This document shows positions 35,648-48,999 of a stretch of 64,000 nucleotides of DNA, piece by piece. Under the pieces are notes generated by a model. It was not told the DNA's origin and made no database searches. It saw only the letters and a program-made list of their open reading frames with translations. How positions within the stretch are numbered: position 1 is the first letter of the stretch; each line of letters begins with the position of its first letter. Both the position numbers and the translations under genes were made by a program. This stretch comes from Kitagawia praeruptora (Eukaryota; Streptophyta; Magnoliopsida; Apiales; Apiaceae). The stretch is from positions 2,542,001 to 2,606,000 of the forward strand of contig CM075348.1 in the NCBI GenBank assembly GCA_037693485.1, in the 5' to 3' direction.

Positions 35648-38600
35648 TGTGGCACCCCCCAAATCCGGGGTCAGAAGATTTGGTTGTCACGCGAAAATCC
35701 TCAAAATAAAACATCTGGTTAATAATAATCATTCACTTGTGATTGTCCAACACTGGAAACATAACATCTGTGACCCCAAACATACCAAGATCTTTTAAGG
35801 TTATAGGGCTAGAAACAAGAATCCAAATTCCATTAGATAAAAAGCATTCATTCTTCACAACATTCTCTTTGATCAAATCTTAAATCACTGGTGTAACTTC
35901 GATAAGAAGTACGCCAGGCTAACTAAACCATCACATAATAATAATAATAAATATTAGAACTCAATTATATAAAATAGATCTTACACTAAATCCAGACATC
36001 CTGAGCCAAGTCATCTTCGAAATAGCATCACGCTTCTTCTCTTTCTGAACTGTGCGGATAAGTCTCGCCAAACTACCTTACTGAAATGTTAGGATCCAAA
36101 ACAGCAAGTATGAGCGAAAGAAATGCTCAGCAAGCGTATAAAATTTTTGATATAAAACCAGGATAAGTGGGGCATAAAATCAACTGAAATGTAAAACAGT
36201 GTATAGAGAAAACTGAATCAACAACTGTGATATAATTCAAACCATAACTGAAATCATTTGGCATGTCATAAAAATGAATCATCTGCCAATTCACAATATA
36301 TAATAGCCATTCTGGCGATATGGATTGGATATATAAATATAAAGACAAAACACCATTGCCCCCTGATCAGGTTCAAAAGCAATGGGACCCTTTATACTAC
36401 CACCGGTACATTTCTATACCCGTGTGTATAACCCGGATTTCATGAGGGTACCAAAATAGGCAAGTAATGTTAGCCTATAGGAAGATGGAATGGTTACCAT
36501 ATCCTCCTTAAATATTGCTGGACCATGGTAGCAACCATGGCCTCCTACGCTTTACCAATAAACATTGCTGGACCATGATAGCAATCATGGCCTCCTACGC
36601 TTTACCATTTTCCAATCCAATAGAGCAATTTCCGAATTCAACAGGAAATGCTTAGTTTCACATACAGTTCATATCCCTATTATTTACTACGATAATAAGG
36701 ATATGAAGAGTTTATCTTAAACAATTCCCCCACATCAAGGATACCAATATCAAGCAACTGTTTTCACACAAAAATATTTAAGAATCACGAATAGCTCTGA
36801 ACAATAGCTATTCGTCATGATATGAATCAATGAAACATAAAATAAAAAGTGTTTAGGATGATTAAGAAAATACTTGCCTCTGGTCCTTAGCTATTGCGTA
36901 ATGCCGAAGTAATACAATTATCTTCTTCTTCTATCTCACGTCATCATATCCTCTATTTTAATCATGCTTTGGTTTACGCTTTAGCGGTTGCCACAAGTCT
37001 GATCCGTCGACATCGACCCCGCGTGACTACTTCAATATCTCTGTCGGGAGAAAACAATTGGAAATGTCCCCTTTGAACATAGACGTTTTCCCGGTGTTAA
37101 AACACCTCACAAGTAAACCAGCAATTCCACAAACAATACTTTCATCTCCAACCTTCTTTATTACAATCCACAAACAATACTGCCTCCATCTCCAACTTCT
37201 TCATAATCCACAAATAATATTTCATCCACCTCCAACTTCCTTTATTAAACATTTAATTATCTCCGCTGACAAACCTAAGTCAATATTCAACAATTAATTC
37301 TTGAAAGATTTATTCTAATTCTCGATAAAGAAATAGAAATATAAATATAACACTTAACCCTCGAAATAAACACTTCGTCCTAAAAATAAATATAAATCTG
37401 ACAATCCTAGTCAGTAATTCAAAGAAAACATCGACTACTCTTAGCGACATCTTATAACATAAGTCATATAAACAATTAATCACCAATTAAATATATATCG
37501 GGCAAAACTCGAATTATATCATAACCCTCGATACTTAATACCTTAATAACTCACATTGCACGTAAAGAGACTCAATAAGTAAATCACAAAATCACATAGC
37601 ACGTTGATCAGATCATAAAAAGATTTTATCCAATATTTTTAAAACAGAAAACGGTTCAAAATCCTAATTATCGGATATAACCGACTCAATAAAAAGGTTT
37701 GGTTAAAAGTCGATCCAAATTTAAAAGTTGAATTTTAACTTAAAACTATTTTTATAAGAACCGGGTCATTTTTCTAATTTCCAGAAATACTTTTCTCGTT
37801 AAAAACGGACAAACGGTTTAATTAATACGCAATTAATAAGAATAATTCAATTAATAATTAAATTAATTGAATATTCAAATTAATTATTTATTAATCAACT
37901 CAATCGATAGATAATCCTCAAAACATTTATCTTATTCTTCGATAAAGAAACATGATAATCAATTAATCCTCAAGACAGGATTATTCTTCGAAACAATAAT
38001 TAATCCCGGAGATACATCATTAATCCTCAAATCAAATACATATATACTTGTCACGTAACCAATCAACACATAGCGCGGATACGACTCACCATTAAAAGAG
38101 CACTCAAAATATTTTTAGAATATTTTAAAAAAATATTTTTAAAGCACTAAAAGAATTTTAAAAGATTTAATTAACCATTTTTTGAATCAAAAAGGATCGC
38201 TAATAAACCCTCTGGTTAATTATTGGATCCCCAAAATATTTTTAGTAAATATTTAATCCGGATTTATAAATAATTCTAGAATTTTAAAACTATTTCTATC
38301 GCTCCCGGATTATTTTTAGAATTTAAAACAATTTTATTTCATTTTAAACAATTAAAGAGGTAAATATTAAAGGTAAAATAATATTTATAAAATAAATAAA
38401 TTATTTTATTTCCAAAATAATTAAATCTGATTATTTTTCATCATATTTAAATAATATTTAATTAATTAAATTAATTGATTATTATTAATTAACCAATCAA
38501 TTTAAATTAATTAAGATATTAGCTAAATAGATTTAAAATAATCAAATAAAATAAATTTCGAATTAAAAATAATTTATTAAAATTTTAAAACTATTTTTCG

Positions 38601-40028
38601 AAATTAAAAATAATTTTTCGAAATTTAAAAATGATTTTTCGAATTTCTGAAAATAAAATTCGAATTTATAAATAAATTTTGAAAATAATTCCCAAAAACA
38701 TTTTTCAGAAAATGTTTTTCAGACTTTGAAGATCAAAATGTTACTATTCATCACCATCTCCACTGTTCTTCGTATGAATGCTCCAAGAACATTCATCAGC
38801 TTTAATGGCAGATTTCCAGAATCCGGTCACCGGAAAATTTTCCGGTTAACTCCGGCAACCACCAAAAACGTACCATTCACTACGTTTTAAACACCAAAAT
38901 CATTCCAAATCATCTACTAAACACAACCATACCATTCAAACCAACCCAGCATCACCCAAACTCAAAATCCGGCCAAAATCGAAGTAAAATCCGGCGACCT
39001 CACCGGTGAACTTCGATTTTAGTCATTTCTCAACCAAATCCAACGTTTTATACACCAAAACGAAGATTAGGAGTTCAATGACTCATAACAATCATCAAAA
39101 ACATCAAACAATCATCACATAATCCGGAAAATTGAAAATTATTCTCACCCCCACAAAAAATCGATTTCGAGTTTTAAGCTACTAAAAATCAAACAAAAAT
39201 TATCATGATGCTCCTGGGATTATATACAATCTATAGACACTAACCACATCAACAACAAATCACTACACAATCCACAACAAATTAAACAAGTTCGAAAATT
39301 AAAATAAAAAAAACAAATTTTCGAATCAGACAATTTTGGTTATGAACACCTACATAAACATGTAGTAGAGATCAAGAGCTTCAGTTTGGTTACTCACATG
39401 ATCGATTTGGACTCCGGTAACACTGTCAAAAAGTGGTTTGATTCTCAAGAACACCAAGAACACAATTTCCAGAATTTTCAGAAAATAAAATCAAAAATCT
39501 GATTTTTGATTAATTTTAACAATTAATAATAAAATTCTGCTATTTATATAAATCTGAAAATTAATACCCCAAAAATATTTTTAACCCCTAATTAAAATTA
39601 TTAAGCCCTAAAAATAATTTTTATGGGATAAAAATGTAAAATTTTTATTTTTAAACAAATACAATATATATGTCAAAATTTTCCAAAAATTATGAACATT
39701 ACAAAAATTACACAATAATGCATCTTTAAATATCCTATCACTATATAAAAAATAATTTTATCAAAATCAAGGCCTCGGATTCAGTATAGGGCTGGATCCG
39801 GAAATTAAAATGCAAAATAACTGTATTATAAAAATATAAAAATTACAGAAAAATAGAATAAAATATTCTATGATACACAGAAGTCACATAACACATATGG
39901 GATAATTTTCCTATTTAATAAAAATCATAACGCGTTTAAATGCATTAAAAATAAACTAACACACATTAAAATCAACTAAAAATATATTTTAATATAATAA
40001 ATTACACGTAATTTTTCGGGTCGTTACA
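35648..40028 (-). mobile_element. Large (4.4 kb) solo LTR of a retrotransposon
   Basis: On the minus strand it runs from TGTAACGACCCGAAAAATTA to GGGGGTGCCACA, the TG...CA frame of a Gypsy-type LTR. It is flanked by a 5-bp target duplication AAAAT (35643-35647 and 40029-40033). No second LTR, primer site or gag-pol frame is present. Inside is a 48-base tandem duplication (two ATTGCTGGACCATG.TAGCAA units, 36510-36608) and many small stop-rich frames. LTRs of this size are known from Ogre/Tat-like families; the family here is not established. Confidence 0.75.
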
Positions 40029-40033
40029 AAAAT

Positions 40034-41777
40034 CCTATTCTAAAAAAAAATCCTGTAGATCTAAGATTTCGGATGCCAAATAAAAAAACCTACCCTCACA
40101 AAAAGAAAGAACAAAACTCAATATATGGGTAGACAAAAACCACTAAAGGGGCACTCTACTCTCGATAAAGAGATATATTTATTGAAAAATAAAGTAAACT
40201 CAAGGGAAAAAATGGAAATTATCATTCACAAGGACAAAATACAAATTCAATATATCAGTTGATAAAACCTACTAACGGGTTACTAGAATCTCAATAAAGA
40301 GAGATTTTTTTTGAAAAAAACATAGCAAAATCAAGGAAAACAATAAAAGGTGGGCTTATCATCGACCAAAATTGATGTCACCCAGTTTAGTATTTTTTGG
40401 GAGAGGAGCAGAGAGAGAAATGGCTATAGCCATCGTTATAAAAATCATTATTATTGCTAACTAGATAGGTCAATACATAAAATTATATATTGTTCTAATA
40501 AAAGGTTTCCTTTTTAATTTTGTATTCTTAAATTAAATTAATAGTATTCAATTTCCACATCATAATCTAAGAACATATATATCAAATTCGTTTGGTTGGT
40601 TGATGATATTTATTTTTAATATCAACAGAACTTTAAATATAGGTAAAAAAAACTTAACAACTTGGTAGATAGATTCTAAACAAACAAAGGTATTTATTAG
40701 TTTTGTTTTGTCTAAACAAAACAAATGTATCGGGCTTCGATATTGGATCAGGTTTTGGATCTGATATCGGTTCGGTACAACTGAAATCCAAATCCAAATC
40801 GGAACTATTTCGGGCTTAAAATTTAATTCCAAACTTGAATACTAAAATTTAAGTTCGGTACATCCAAAATTTCGGGATTTGGATCGGGTACTATTAGATC
40901 AAATTAATTTGTCACCCATATTTATGGGTAAGAGAAAACTGATATTTAATATACCATGTTCTAATAGAAACAAAATAAATAAAAATCAACCTTCAAACTC
41001 CCAAAGTGAATATATACACATTTTAAGTTGTCATTAAAAACAAGTTGAGGGCAATCACCATAAACTCTAATAGTCATATCTTACTCTAAGAACGATTGGA
41101 TATGTTTGGTTGATTGATAATATTTATTTTTCTATAGTAAATCAATATACTAATAAAAGAACATACAATTTGTAAAAATGATATTGAACAAACACATATG
41201 AAACTAGATTATTAGAAAGTTTCATTTATCATAACTACGTTCGTTTAATGGATATTACACAGTAGAGATCATTTCTCACATTGCTGAAACATGCAATATT
41301 TTTTTGAGAGACAATCTTATGATTTATTATGGTCGCGAGAAATAAGTGTTTATGAATTTTCAATATGTATTTGAAAAATTGATCTCGACCCATATATATT
41401 TTTTGATTAAAATAATATGATAAAAATTATAGAAACCCACGGTACTTTACATTTAAATACACCAAATTTTCAAAAGAACAAAACTTAAAATATGGGTAAA
41501 AAACTTATGAGTTTGGTAGAAAGATTCCGAAAAATGAGAAAAATCAAATGAAAAATAAAATTAAGAAAAACAATAAAGAGGGGTTTAGAGAGTTTCAACG
41601 GGGGATTTGGATTTTATAATAATTGTTTGATAATATTAATTTTATTGCAATTGGTATAAAATGACGAATAAGTAATTCTATACTTAAATTAATTACATTA
41701 TCATAAAATTAACTTTTTTCCTAAATAATGATTAAAATAATATGTTTATATTAATTAATTAATTAATTTTACTGTTC
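40034..41777. other. AT-rich transposon debris
   Basis: No gene. The block 40730-40900 is rich in ATCGGTTCGGTAC and AATCCAAATC words, like a decayed hAT terminus. The rest is featureless AT-rich DNA ending at a Helitron-like 3' end. Confidence 0.4.
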
Positions 41778-41804
41778 GGTGCGTGAGCACGGGTACAACG
41801 CTAG
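41778..41804 (+). mobile_element. Helitron-like 3' terminus, body not delimited
   Basis: A hairpin GTGC-GTGA-GCAC is followed by GGGTACAACG and CTAG (41801-41804), then T. The structure fits a Helitron 3' end. A matching 5' TC end upstream was not identified. Confidence 0.5.
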
Positions 41805-42045
41805 TGAAAATTAATAATTTGGTCTAATTTTATTTTTATTTTTTTAAATTTTTTTCAGGGGTTCGGTTTTAAATTTTAATCATGACATATTTATATACGA
41901 GAAAAATAGGCATGCGATCTTTTTAATTATTTAAATGAACAACCCTGAAACTTTTTACCTGTAAAATTACAAGAGTATAATTATAAATTTAAAATGTGAA
42001 TTGTATAATTACAATAATACAAGTATAGTATTATCTGGAAAATAA

Positions 42046-43086
42046 TCTTCCTATTATATTAAAGCCGAAACATTGAAACTTTTGGTTTTCTCCTAAGTTT
42101 TGGTTTTCACTCTAATTATTTAATTTTAAATTATTTATAATATAAAACAAATCAAATGAATTCCGTTAAACCAATACAGAGTAGTATTTTGTATTTACAC
42201 CATTACTAATCTATACTTTTATACTATTATATTAAAGCCGAAACATTGAAAGTTTTGGTTTTCACTCTAATTATTTAATTTTAAATTATTTATAATATAA
42301 AACAAATCAAATGAATTCCGTTAAACCAATACAGAGTAGTATTTTGTATTTACACCATTACTAATACTATTATATTAAAGCCGAAACATTGAAAGTTTTG
42401 GTTTTCTCCTAAGTTTTGGTTTTCACTCTAATTATTTAATTTTAAATTATTTATAATATAAAACAAATCAAATGAATTCCGTTAAACCAATACAGAGTAG
42501 TATTTTGTATTTACACCATTACTAATCTATCTATACTATTATATTAAAGCCGAAACATTGAAAGTTTTGGTTTTCTCCTAAGTTTTGGTTTTAACTCTAA
42601 TTATTTAATTTTAAATTATTTATAATATAAAACAAATCAAATGAATTCCGTTGAACCAATACAGAGTAGTATTTTGTATTTACACCATTACTAATACAGC
42701 TAAACATAAAACCTCCGTTGCCTTACAGAACTCTATTCTTCTAAACTTCATATGCGCAATCTTCATCAATTCAATACACAATTTTCTTCGGCTTTTCTCT
42801 TCTTTTTCAACACCATATATCAAACATAAATACTTTTCACATAGCCGTTAGATCTAATAATAAGGAATATTCTTTATTTAAATCCCTCTTCCAAAGATCA
42901 AGGTTCAAATCCCATCAACAACAAATTTACATTAAGATTTTATATTATTAATTCTAATCAATACATATCATTTATTAAACTATTATTATTACTAATAAAT
43001 TCGTAATAATTTTCTCTATTTTATATAATTATATAATTTTAAAAGTATTTAAAAGTAACCCGTGCTTTGCACGGCCTATAAGCTAG
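42046..43086 (+). mobile_element. Non-autonomous Helitron with four tandem 5' units
   Basis: The 5' end is TCTTCCTATTATATTAAAGC after an A. The 3' end is a hairpin CCGTGC-TTT-GCACGG (43059-43073), CTATAAG spacing, then CTAG (43083-43086) and T. Just inside the 5' end a unit of about 145-170 bp starting CTATTATATTAAAGCCGAAA occurs four times in tandem (about 42051, 42223, 42367 and 42536). No transposase. Confidence 0.82.
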
Positions 43087-43298
43087 TTTTTAAAATTTTT
43101 AGACAAGAACATCGACGCGTGCCTGGGGCACCAAAAATACTAACCAATTATCCATTTTGAGAACAGACACATGTTACACATTTTCTAAAATGATAATAGT
43201 ATCTCTTACCCATTTGTGGGATATGTATTAACTTATTACGTATTTTTTATCAGGGTAATAGTAATTAATTTTTTTTCTAATTTTTTGTTATATACATT

Positions 43299-43883
43299 CT
43301 CTGTTCTAAAAGTCGGCGATTAATCGGGATTAATCGCCGATTAATCGCTGTTCGGTAAGGAACCGAACTGATTTTACAAAAATCGGCCAAAAAATCGTTT
43401 TTTCAAAAAATCGGGATTAATCGGTCAAAAATCGGATTAATCGGTCAAAAATCGGCATTATTGATAAAAAATTGAAAAATAAGTAGAAAAATTAAAAAAA
43501 TTCAAAAATTAATAAATTGAATAAATTTTAAGAAAACTATTATTCTCATATACGAAATTAATATTTTAAACGGTTAAATAATGAATTTTATCAATTTTTT
43601 CTCTCATATTGACCCCAATTCAAAAATTAGATCTTAAAATTTATATTTACTTTAATAATGCTATGTATTTTAAATATATTTGTATAAATATATGATAATT
43701 ATTCATGTATAATCAAAATAATAAAATAATTATGTATATTAATAATAATTATATTTAAAAATAATATTAAATTAGTTCCGATTAATGATCCGATTAATCA
43801 TTCCGATTAATACCCGATTACCCGATTAATCCCTGAACGGTGCCTCCACCGATTAAGTCCGATTTCCGCTTTTTACAACACTG
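43299..43883. mobile_element. hAT-type MITE with 8-bp target duplication
   Basis: Flanked by TATACATT (43291-43298 and 43884-43891). The ends CTCTGTTCTAAAAGTCGG and, inverted, CAGTGTTGTAAAAAGCGG form imperfect inverted repeats. Both arms are packed with GATTAATCGG words. It is 585 bp and non-coding. Confidence 0.82.
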
Positions 43884-43939
43884 TATACATTTATAAACAT
43901 TGTTCAAAAAGGTATAATCAAATGGTCAATTCAATTTGT

Positions 43940-46190
43940 TTTTTTAATGAGTTCGTATACATTTTATTCGTCATTCCGAATAATTTTTAAATCAAAAATA
44001 GAAAAGTTGAACCTCAAAAGTTAAATGTGAACCCCTAAGGGAATACAGATAAATTTAAATATTTTAATTAAAAAATTGAATATTTTAACGAGTCCGGCGA
44101 CCTGATTTTAAAAAAAAAATCGGTGTCTAGTCCTAGTTTTTTAAAGACCATAACGCTTAAACCCTAAGTTCGTATAAGATTTATTCATTGTTCCGAATAT
44201 TTCTAAACCCAAAATAGAACAGTTAAACCCCAAATGTTAACTGTTGAAATTCCGAGAGAATATAGATCAAATTTAAAAATTTAAATTAAAGAATTGAATC
44301 CGGCGGACTCATTTTTAAAAAATCGGGGATCAGCCTTGATTTTTTTTTTAAAATCAGGATAAGTTAAGTTAGGGTTCAGGTTCATATACGATTTATTCAA
44401 TATTCTGAATATTTCTAAAATCCATGGAATCGTTGAACACCAAAGATTAATTATAAAACACCTAAGAAAATACAAATAAAATTTAAAAATTTTATTTAAA
44501 TAAATTTATATTTTAAAACCTCAAATTAATGAAACCCGCTAAATCTCAAATGAAAATTATTGAACCCAAAAGTAAATACCTATAAAAATAAAAATTAATA
44601 ATTGAAAAAAAAAATACAACCCTCGAACGCCCCCAACCCACTTCAAGTGGCGTCCCCACTTCCCCCACTTGAACTGGCATCCCGCCTCCGGTCCCGTCCC
44701 GTCCCGTCCCGTCCCGTCCCGTCCTGCACAAAGCCAAATAATGTTGTGTTATAAAAAAATATATTCTCTCTCAAAACGTCAAGTGATGTAGCGTTATGAA
44801 AAAAATTTATAATAAAATCGAAAACGCTACATAATAGTACATATTAGTGTGATATTTAAGGTCAATGTTTTAGTTATGATATTTTGGACCAATTACTCTA
44901 GAATTATGATATTGAGGCCTTCTCTCAAGTTCATATAAGTTTATTCGTCGTTCCAAATATTTCTAAACCGAAAATGGAATTGTTGAACCTCAAAAGTTAA
45001 CTATTGGAACCCCGAGAGAATACAGATAAATCTAAAAATTTTAATTAAAAACTTAAATCCGACGACCTGATTTTTAAAAATTCGGGGGCCAGCAAGAATA
45101 AATTAGGGTTTAGGTGTAGGGGTGTTGTAAACAACCCTAAACCCTTATAAGTTCTTATACAGATTATTCATTGATATGGGCTGAAAGTAAGCCCTAAAAA
45201 CATATTTAATGTTGCATTAAATGAACCTAGGTAGGTCCAAGGTCAAAGCCCAATTACGAGGCCCAAAACCTTAATAATGATAATAAATTCATAGCTGTAA
45301 AATCAGCCAAAAATAAGACTTCGAATTTGAGTCAACAAGGAAACTAAATCATATCAGGAGTAGCCTCCAAGGCATATCTCTCCAAATACTTATCTTCTTA
45401 TCTGATAGAAGGCTCTAGAATTGGGCCTAAGCTGTGACTTGTCCAACAAGTCTCCTAATTCTACCCTAATTCTAGGGTTTTCATCACCTATATAAGGATC
45501 TGCTCCTTCACATCTAGAACTACGTTTTTTGGCTTGATTCTCATCTCTGAGATACGTAGGCATCTTGTGAGGACACGATTTGAGTCACGAAACACAAGCG
45601 CAGCCATTAAAGCTCGAAGCTTCCACAAACCCTAGCATTAAATACACCCTACTTTTTATTCCATATCATTCATCATTCTAAAATATTTCTAAGACCCAAA
45701 ATAAAAATGTTGAACACCAAAGTATAATCATTGATATTTCTAAACGAATACGAATGAAATTTTAAAATTTTAATTAAAAAAATTAATATTTCTAAACCCC
45801 AAAGGAAGCCCGTTAAATCCCAAATGAAAACTATTTAACCCCTTCAAGAAAATATCTATAAAAATAAAAAATAATAACTAAAAAAATTACAGACCACCCC
45901 CCCTTCAAGTGGCGTCCTCCTTTCCCAACGTCACTTGAAGTGGCGTCCTCTTCCCCTCCCCCACAACGCTACTTTATGTGACGTTATAAAAAATTAAATA
46001 TTTTCTCTCAAAACGACAAGCGATATAGTGTTATTAATAATAATAATAATAATATCGAAAATGCTACATAATAGTATCTGTTAGTGTGATATTTGGGACC
46101 AAGATTTTAAGTTGTTTTTAGTTATGACATTGTGGACCAATTACTCTAGAATTGTAATATTGGAAGCCTTTTCTCAAAATAATTAGAATA
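43940..46190. repeat. MULE-family repeat cluster
   Basis: At least five diverged copies of a unit with GTTCGTATA, CCGAATATTTCTAAA and GTTGAACC start near 43951, 44168, 44380, 44927 and 45151; a sixth is interrupted by a solo LTR. The same unit fills the MULE at 9914. Two MULE-like right termini (about 44770-44925 and 46010-46180) share ACGCTACATAATAGTA and TTACTCTAGAATT with the MULE inverted repeats. Left termini are not clear. A (CCCGT)n run lies at 44690-44722. Confidence 0.6.
45172..45668. mobile_element. Solo LTR, 497 bp
   Basis: It starts TGATATGG and ends CCATATCA, with a perfect 5-bp target duplication TTCAT (45167-45171 and 45669-45673). It interrupts one unit of the MULE-family repeat, which resumes in register on the other side. 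It contains TATATAAGG (45490-45498), a likely LTR TATA box. No internal retrotransposon region remains. Confidence 0.82.
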
Positions 46191-46378
46191 ATGGATGACA
46201 ATCTACTACTACTTTATCTCCTCTTTAGGACCGTAATATTGGACAAATTTTTTCATTTTGACTAAAAAATGAAAAAAAAAATCATATATTGGCAATTTCT
46301 CAAAAATAAACACAAAAATTTTGGATGGTTTGATATTTTTTGGCACAAAGGTAGAGAAAAAATTGTTAGGTGTTCAAA

Positions 46379-46800
46379 CACTATATCAAATATGGGCTAT
46401 TGCAATGCCAAAAAAGTGTCATATTATACGCCAAATGTGTTACAATAGAGGTTTTTGCAACATTTTTGCCAAAATTGAGCGTTGCATCTGCTGCCATTGC
46501 AATAGACCCCTATAGCAACGTTTTACCTACTTTTTGCAACATTTTTAAAGTATTACAATATCCCCTTTAGTGCAACACTTTTGTCATGTTTAGTGACACT
46601 TTTATGATGTTGTAATAGACTATTGCAACACAATTTTGTAACATATTTTCGTTAAAAGTGTTGCACAGTCAATTTATTGCAACATTTTTATGTAAAATTT
46701 TGCCCCCTATTGTAATGCTTTTTGTTTTTTAGCAACATTATTGTAATCCATTTTTATACTTATTGCAACATTTATTTGCAACACTTTTTGTTAGTCCAAT
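46379..46800. mobile_element. CACTA-like left end with TTGCAACA repeats
   Basis: It starts CACTATATCAAATATGGG and is followed by many GCAACATTTTT and TTGCAATA words on both strands, the pattern of CACTA subterminal repeats. The right end was not found, so the extent of the element is unknown. The minus-strand acidic frame at 47089-47343 may be its cargo. Confidence 0.5.
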
Positions 46801-47088
46801 TTGAAATATATATCCTATTTGAACTGTCAATAAACCAATACAAAAGATATCACACAAGAATCACATTTCCCATTCAACAAAATATACCATAAAGCCCAAA
46901 CATAGTCAGCTTATACCATAAGATAGGAAATCCAATAGAATATATGTCGAAAGTACATAAATTCAAAGTCGAAACACATAGTCGACTTACACACCAAAAT
47001 ATCTAAATAAAACTTGGTCTAATTTACTGTTAAAGTACCAAGCTACAAAAAGTACGCACACATGCATATAAAATAAAAGTACTGATCA

Positions 47089-47343
47089 TCAATCATCATG
47101 ATTTTCGTTCAGATCGTCCTCGTGATTGCCATCCTCACTATCATCATCCTCTTGATCATTGTTGTCCTCACTTTCATCACCACTGCTAGCACATAATTCT
47201 TCAAGATCTAGGTCTTTGAAATCTGGATTGATTTCTCCCAGTTTGACAATTACCTTTGGCATTTTTTCAGACACCTTTCTGTCGACCATCTCCTGCATCT
47301 CAGACATGATTTCTTCCCTTAGCGTCTTTTTCAAATCATTCAT
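47089..47343 (-). pseudogene. Acidic C-terminal fragment of a transposon-encoded protein
   Basis: 84-residue frame. It begins MNDLKKTLREEIMSEMQEMV, a charged helix, and ends in an Asp/Glu-rich tail (SSGDESEDNNDQEDDDSEDG). A CACTA-like end begins at 47354, only 11 bases upstream of the frame start, so it was probably cut off from its upstream exons by that insertion. The style fits second-ORF proteins of CACTA elements, but I recognise no named domain. Confidence 0.4.
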
Positions 47344-47353
47344 ATCAGTAGGA

Positions 47354-47840
47354 CACTAAAAGAAAAACGAGCATTTCCTACCGTTAAATCGGTAGGAAAT
47401 GACCCAAAATCGGTAGGAAATGTGGCATTTCCTACCGTCCCCCTCCGGTAGGAAATGCTTAAGTAGGAAATGGCTTTTGTAGGAAATGATACTGACCTGG
47501 TCAACGTGGATCCCACATAATGATGTGGCATGCCACATGGCATGGACCCACATGCCAACTTGGACGATGACATGGCAACACGTCAGATGCCATGTCATAT
47601 GACACGTGGGCGGGCCCCACACACGTCACCAGCCACGTCAACTGTTGAAGTGGAAATTGTGGGAACTGAACAGTTATTTCCTACCGGCTCCTTTTACACT
47701 CATCGGTAGGAATTGTTTCAGGAGCATTGTAAAATAGCTTTTCCTACCCCTCATTTCCTACCATCTTTTTGTGAATGTGGTAAGAAATATTTGTTTTTAA
47801 ATGGTAAGGTTAGTAGGAAATGGGTATACCAGTAGCAATT
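47354..47840. mobile_element. CACTA-like end with TTCCTACCG subterminal repeats
   Basis: It starts CACTAAAAGAAAAACGAGC and is followed by about ten copies of TTCCTACC or its inverse GGTAGGAAATG up to 47830. Between them is a GC-richer stretch (47500-47640) with five ACGT cores. The far terminus was not found. The frames at 48187-48983 could belong to its interior. Confidence 0.55.
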
Positions 47841-48186
47841 ACTGGTTTTTTTTATATAAATTCTATTTTTTAGTTTACCCTGTTTCGCAAATAGTACAAT
47901 CATACAAACCAAAAAACCAACGAATATTTCAAATATATTTAAACATCCACAAACCAATTCACTCGCAAAATCAAACCATTCATCATTACATACTTAAACA
48001 TCTACCTTATCACACCAATAAATATTTCCACCTTATCACACCAATAATTCAAAATACCACAAACCAAAAAGATCCGAAGATCATCACAACTCAAAACATC
48101 CAACCATAATTAAGCAAGTTCAACACAAACCATAATTAAAACCAAACCATAATCAACCAAGTACTAAATTACCACAAACCATACGG

Positions 48187-48983
48187 TTAATCCATTTCAG
48201 AGGCCTGAGCATCCTGGCCACTGGCCACGCTATCTCCATCTTCACCAATGTCTTCTTCGACAATTTCTTCACTGCCATTTGCCATTGCAGTCTGCATCGT
48301 TGTATTATCACCACCATTGCAGTCCGCATCGTTGTCTTGATCACTTTCATCCGTGTAATTGGATTCATCCAAAGTAGCCTCGCTACCTCCCTCCTCAGCA
48401 ACAGCCTACAGTTGAAGTAAAAAGAGTTAATAGAGTTGCATGACAGTCAATGAATAAATGAAAGCTAAAACTGGAAAAATGTTTATAAAATGAAACTACC
48501 ATTTTATATTTTTCGAACATGTCAGTTTTCATTTTTCTTCACAACAATCACAACTTCCTGGGAAATTAATTGTGAGAACTGACTTCTAGCATCTGGATCG
48601 CCAAGACTCAAAGCCGCCTCAGTTAGGCTCTCAATTTGCTCGTCATTGAGCTCTCTCTTGTAAGATTCTGGATTGTTTTTCAAATAATCCAGCACCCCAG
48701 AGACCACCTTCATAAAAGTGTCATTCGGCATCTTATGCCCAGCAACAACTTCCAGTGATGAGCTTGGATTTTTCGCAATACGCTTCTGGTGGTTGTTTGC
48801 CATGTCTGCCAAGAGTTTTCGAGCCGGAACACGGGGATAACCAATCAGCTTACCCTTTTTTGGCTTGCTCAGCCCTGATGATGTGGCCTGCAGCCACCAG
48901 TCAAAGGGCTCCAAACTCTCATCAAGTTGGGTCGGATCAACCCCTTTATCACTCAAGATCGACGCATACCGAATCTGAAACAA
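48187..48983 (-). pseudogene. Two-exon transposon-associated ORF, function unknown
   Basis: Exon 1 (48983-48522) encodes 153 residues starting MFQIRYASILSDKGVDP, with DWWLQATSSG and later a helical NDEQIESLTEAALSLGDPDA segment. Exon 2 (48405-48187) follows an acceptor CTGTAG and is strongly acidic (EEDIGEDGDS), ending in a stop. A donor that joins the two in frame is not obvious: a stop lies at 48522-48524, and the GTAGTT at 48499 is beyond it. The layout, a helical core and an acidic tail, resembles the fragment at 47089 and the accessory protein of CACTA elements. The family is not recognised. Confidence 0.4.
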
Positions 48984-48999
48984 ATCACACCTTGTTATA

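Noticed and set aside
47089..48983. A single continuous host gene on the minus strand
   Set aside because: A CACTA-like end and its subterminal repeats separate the frames, and no splice path joins them in frame.
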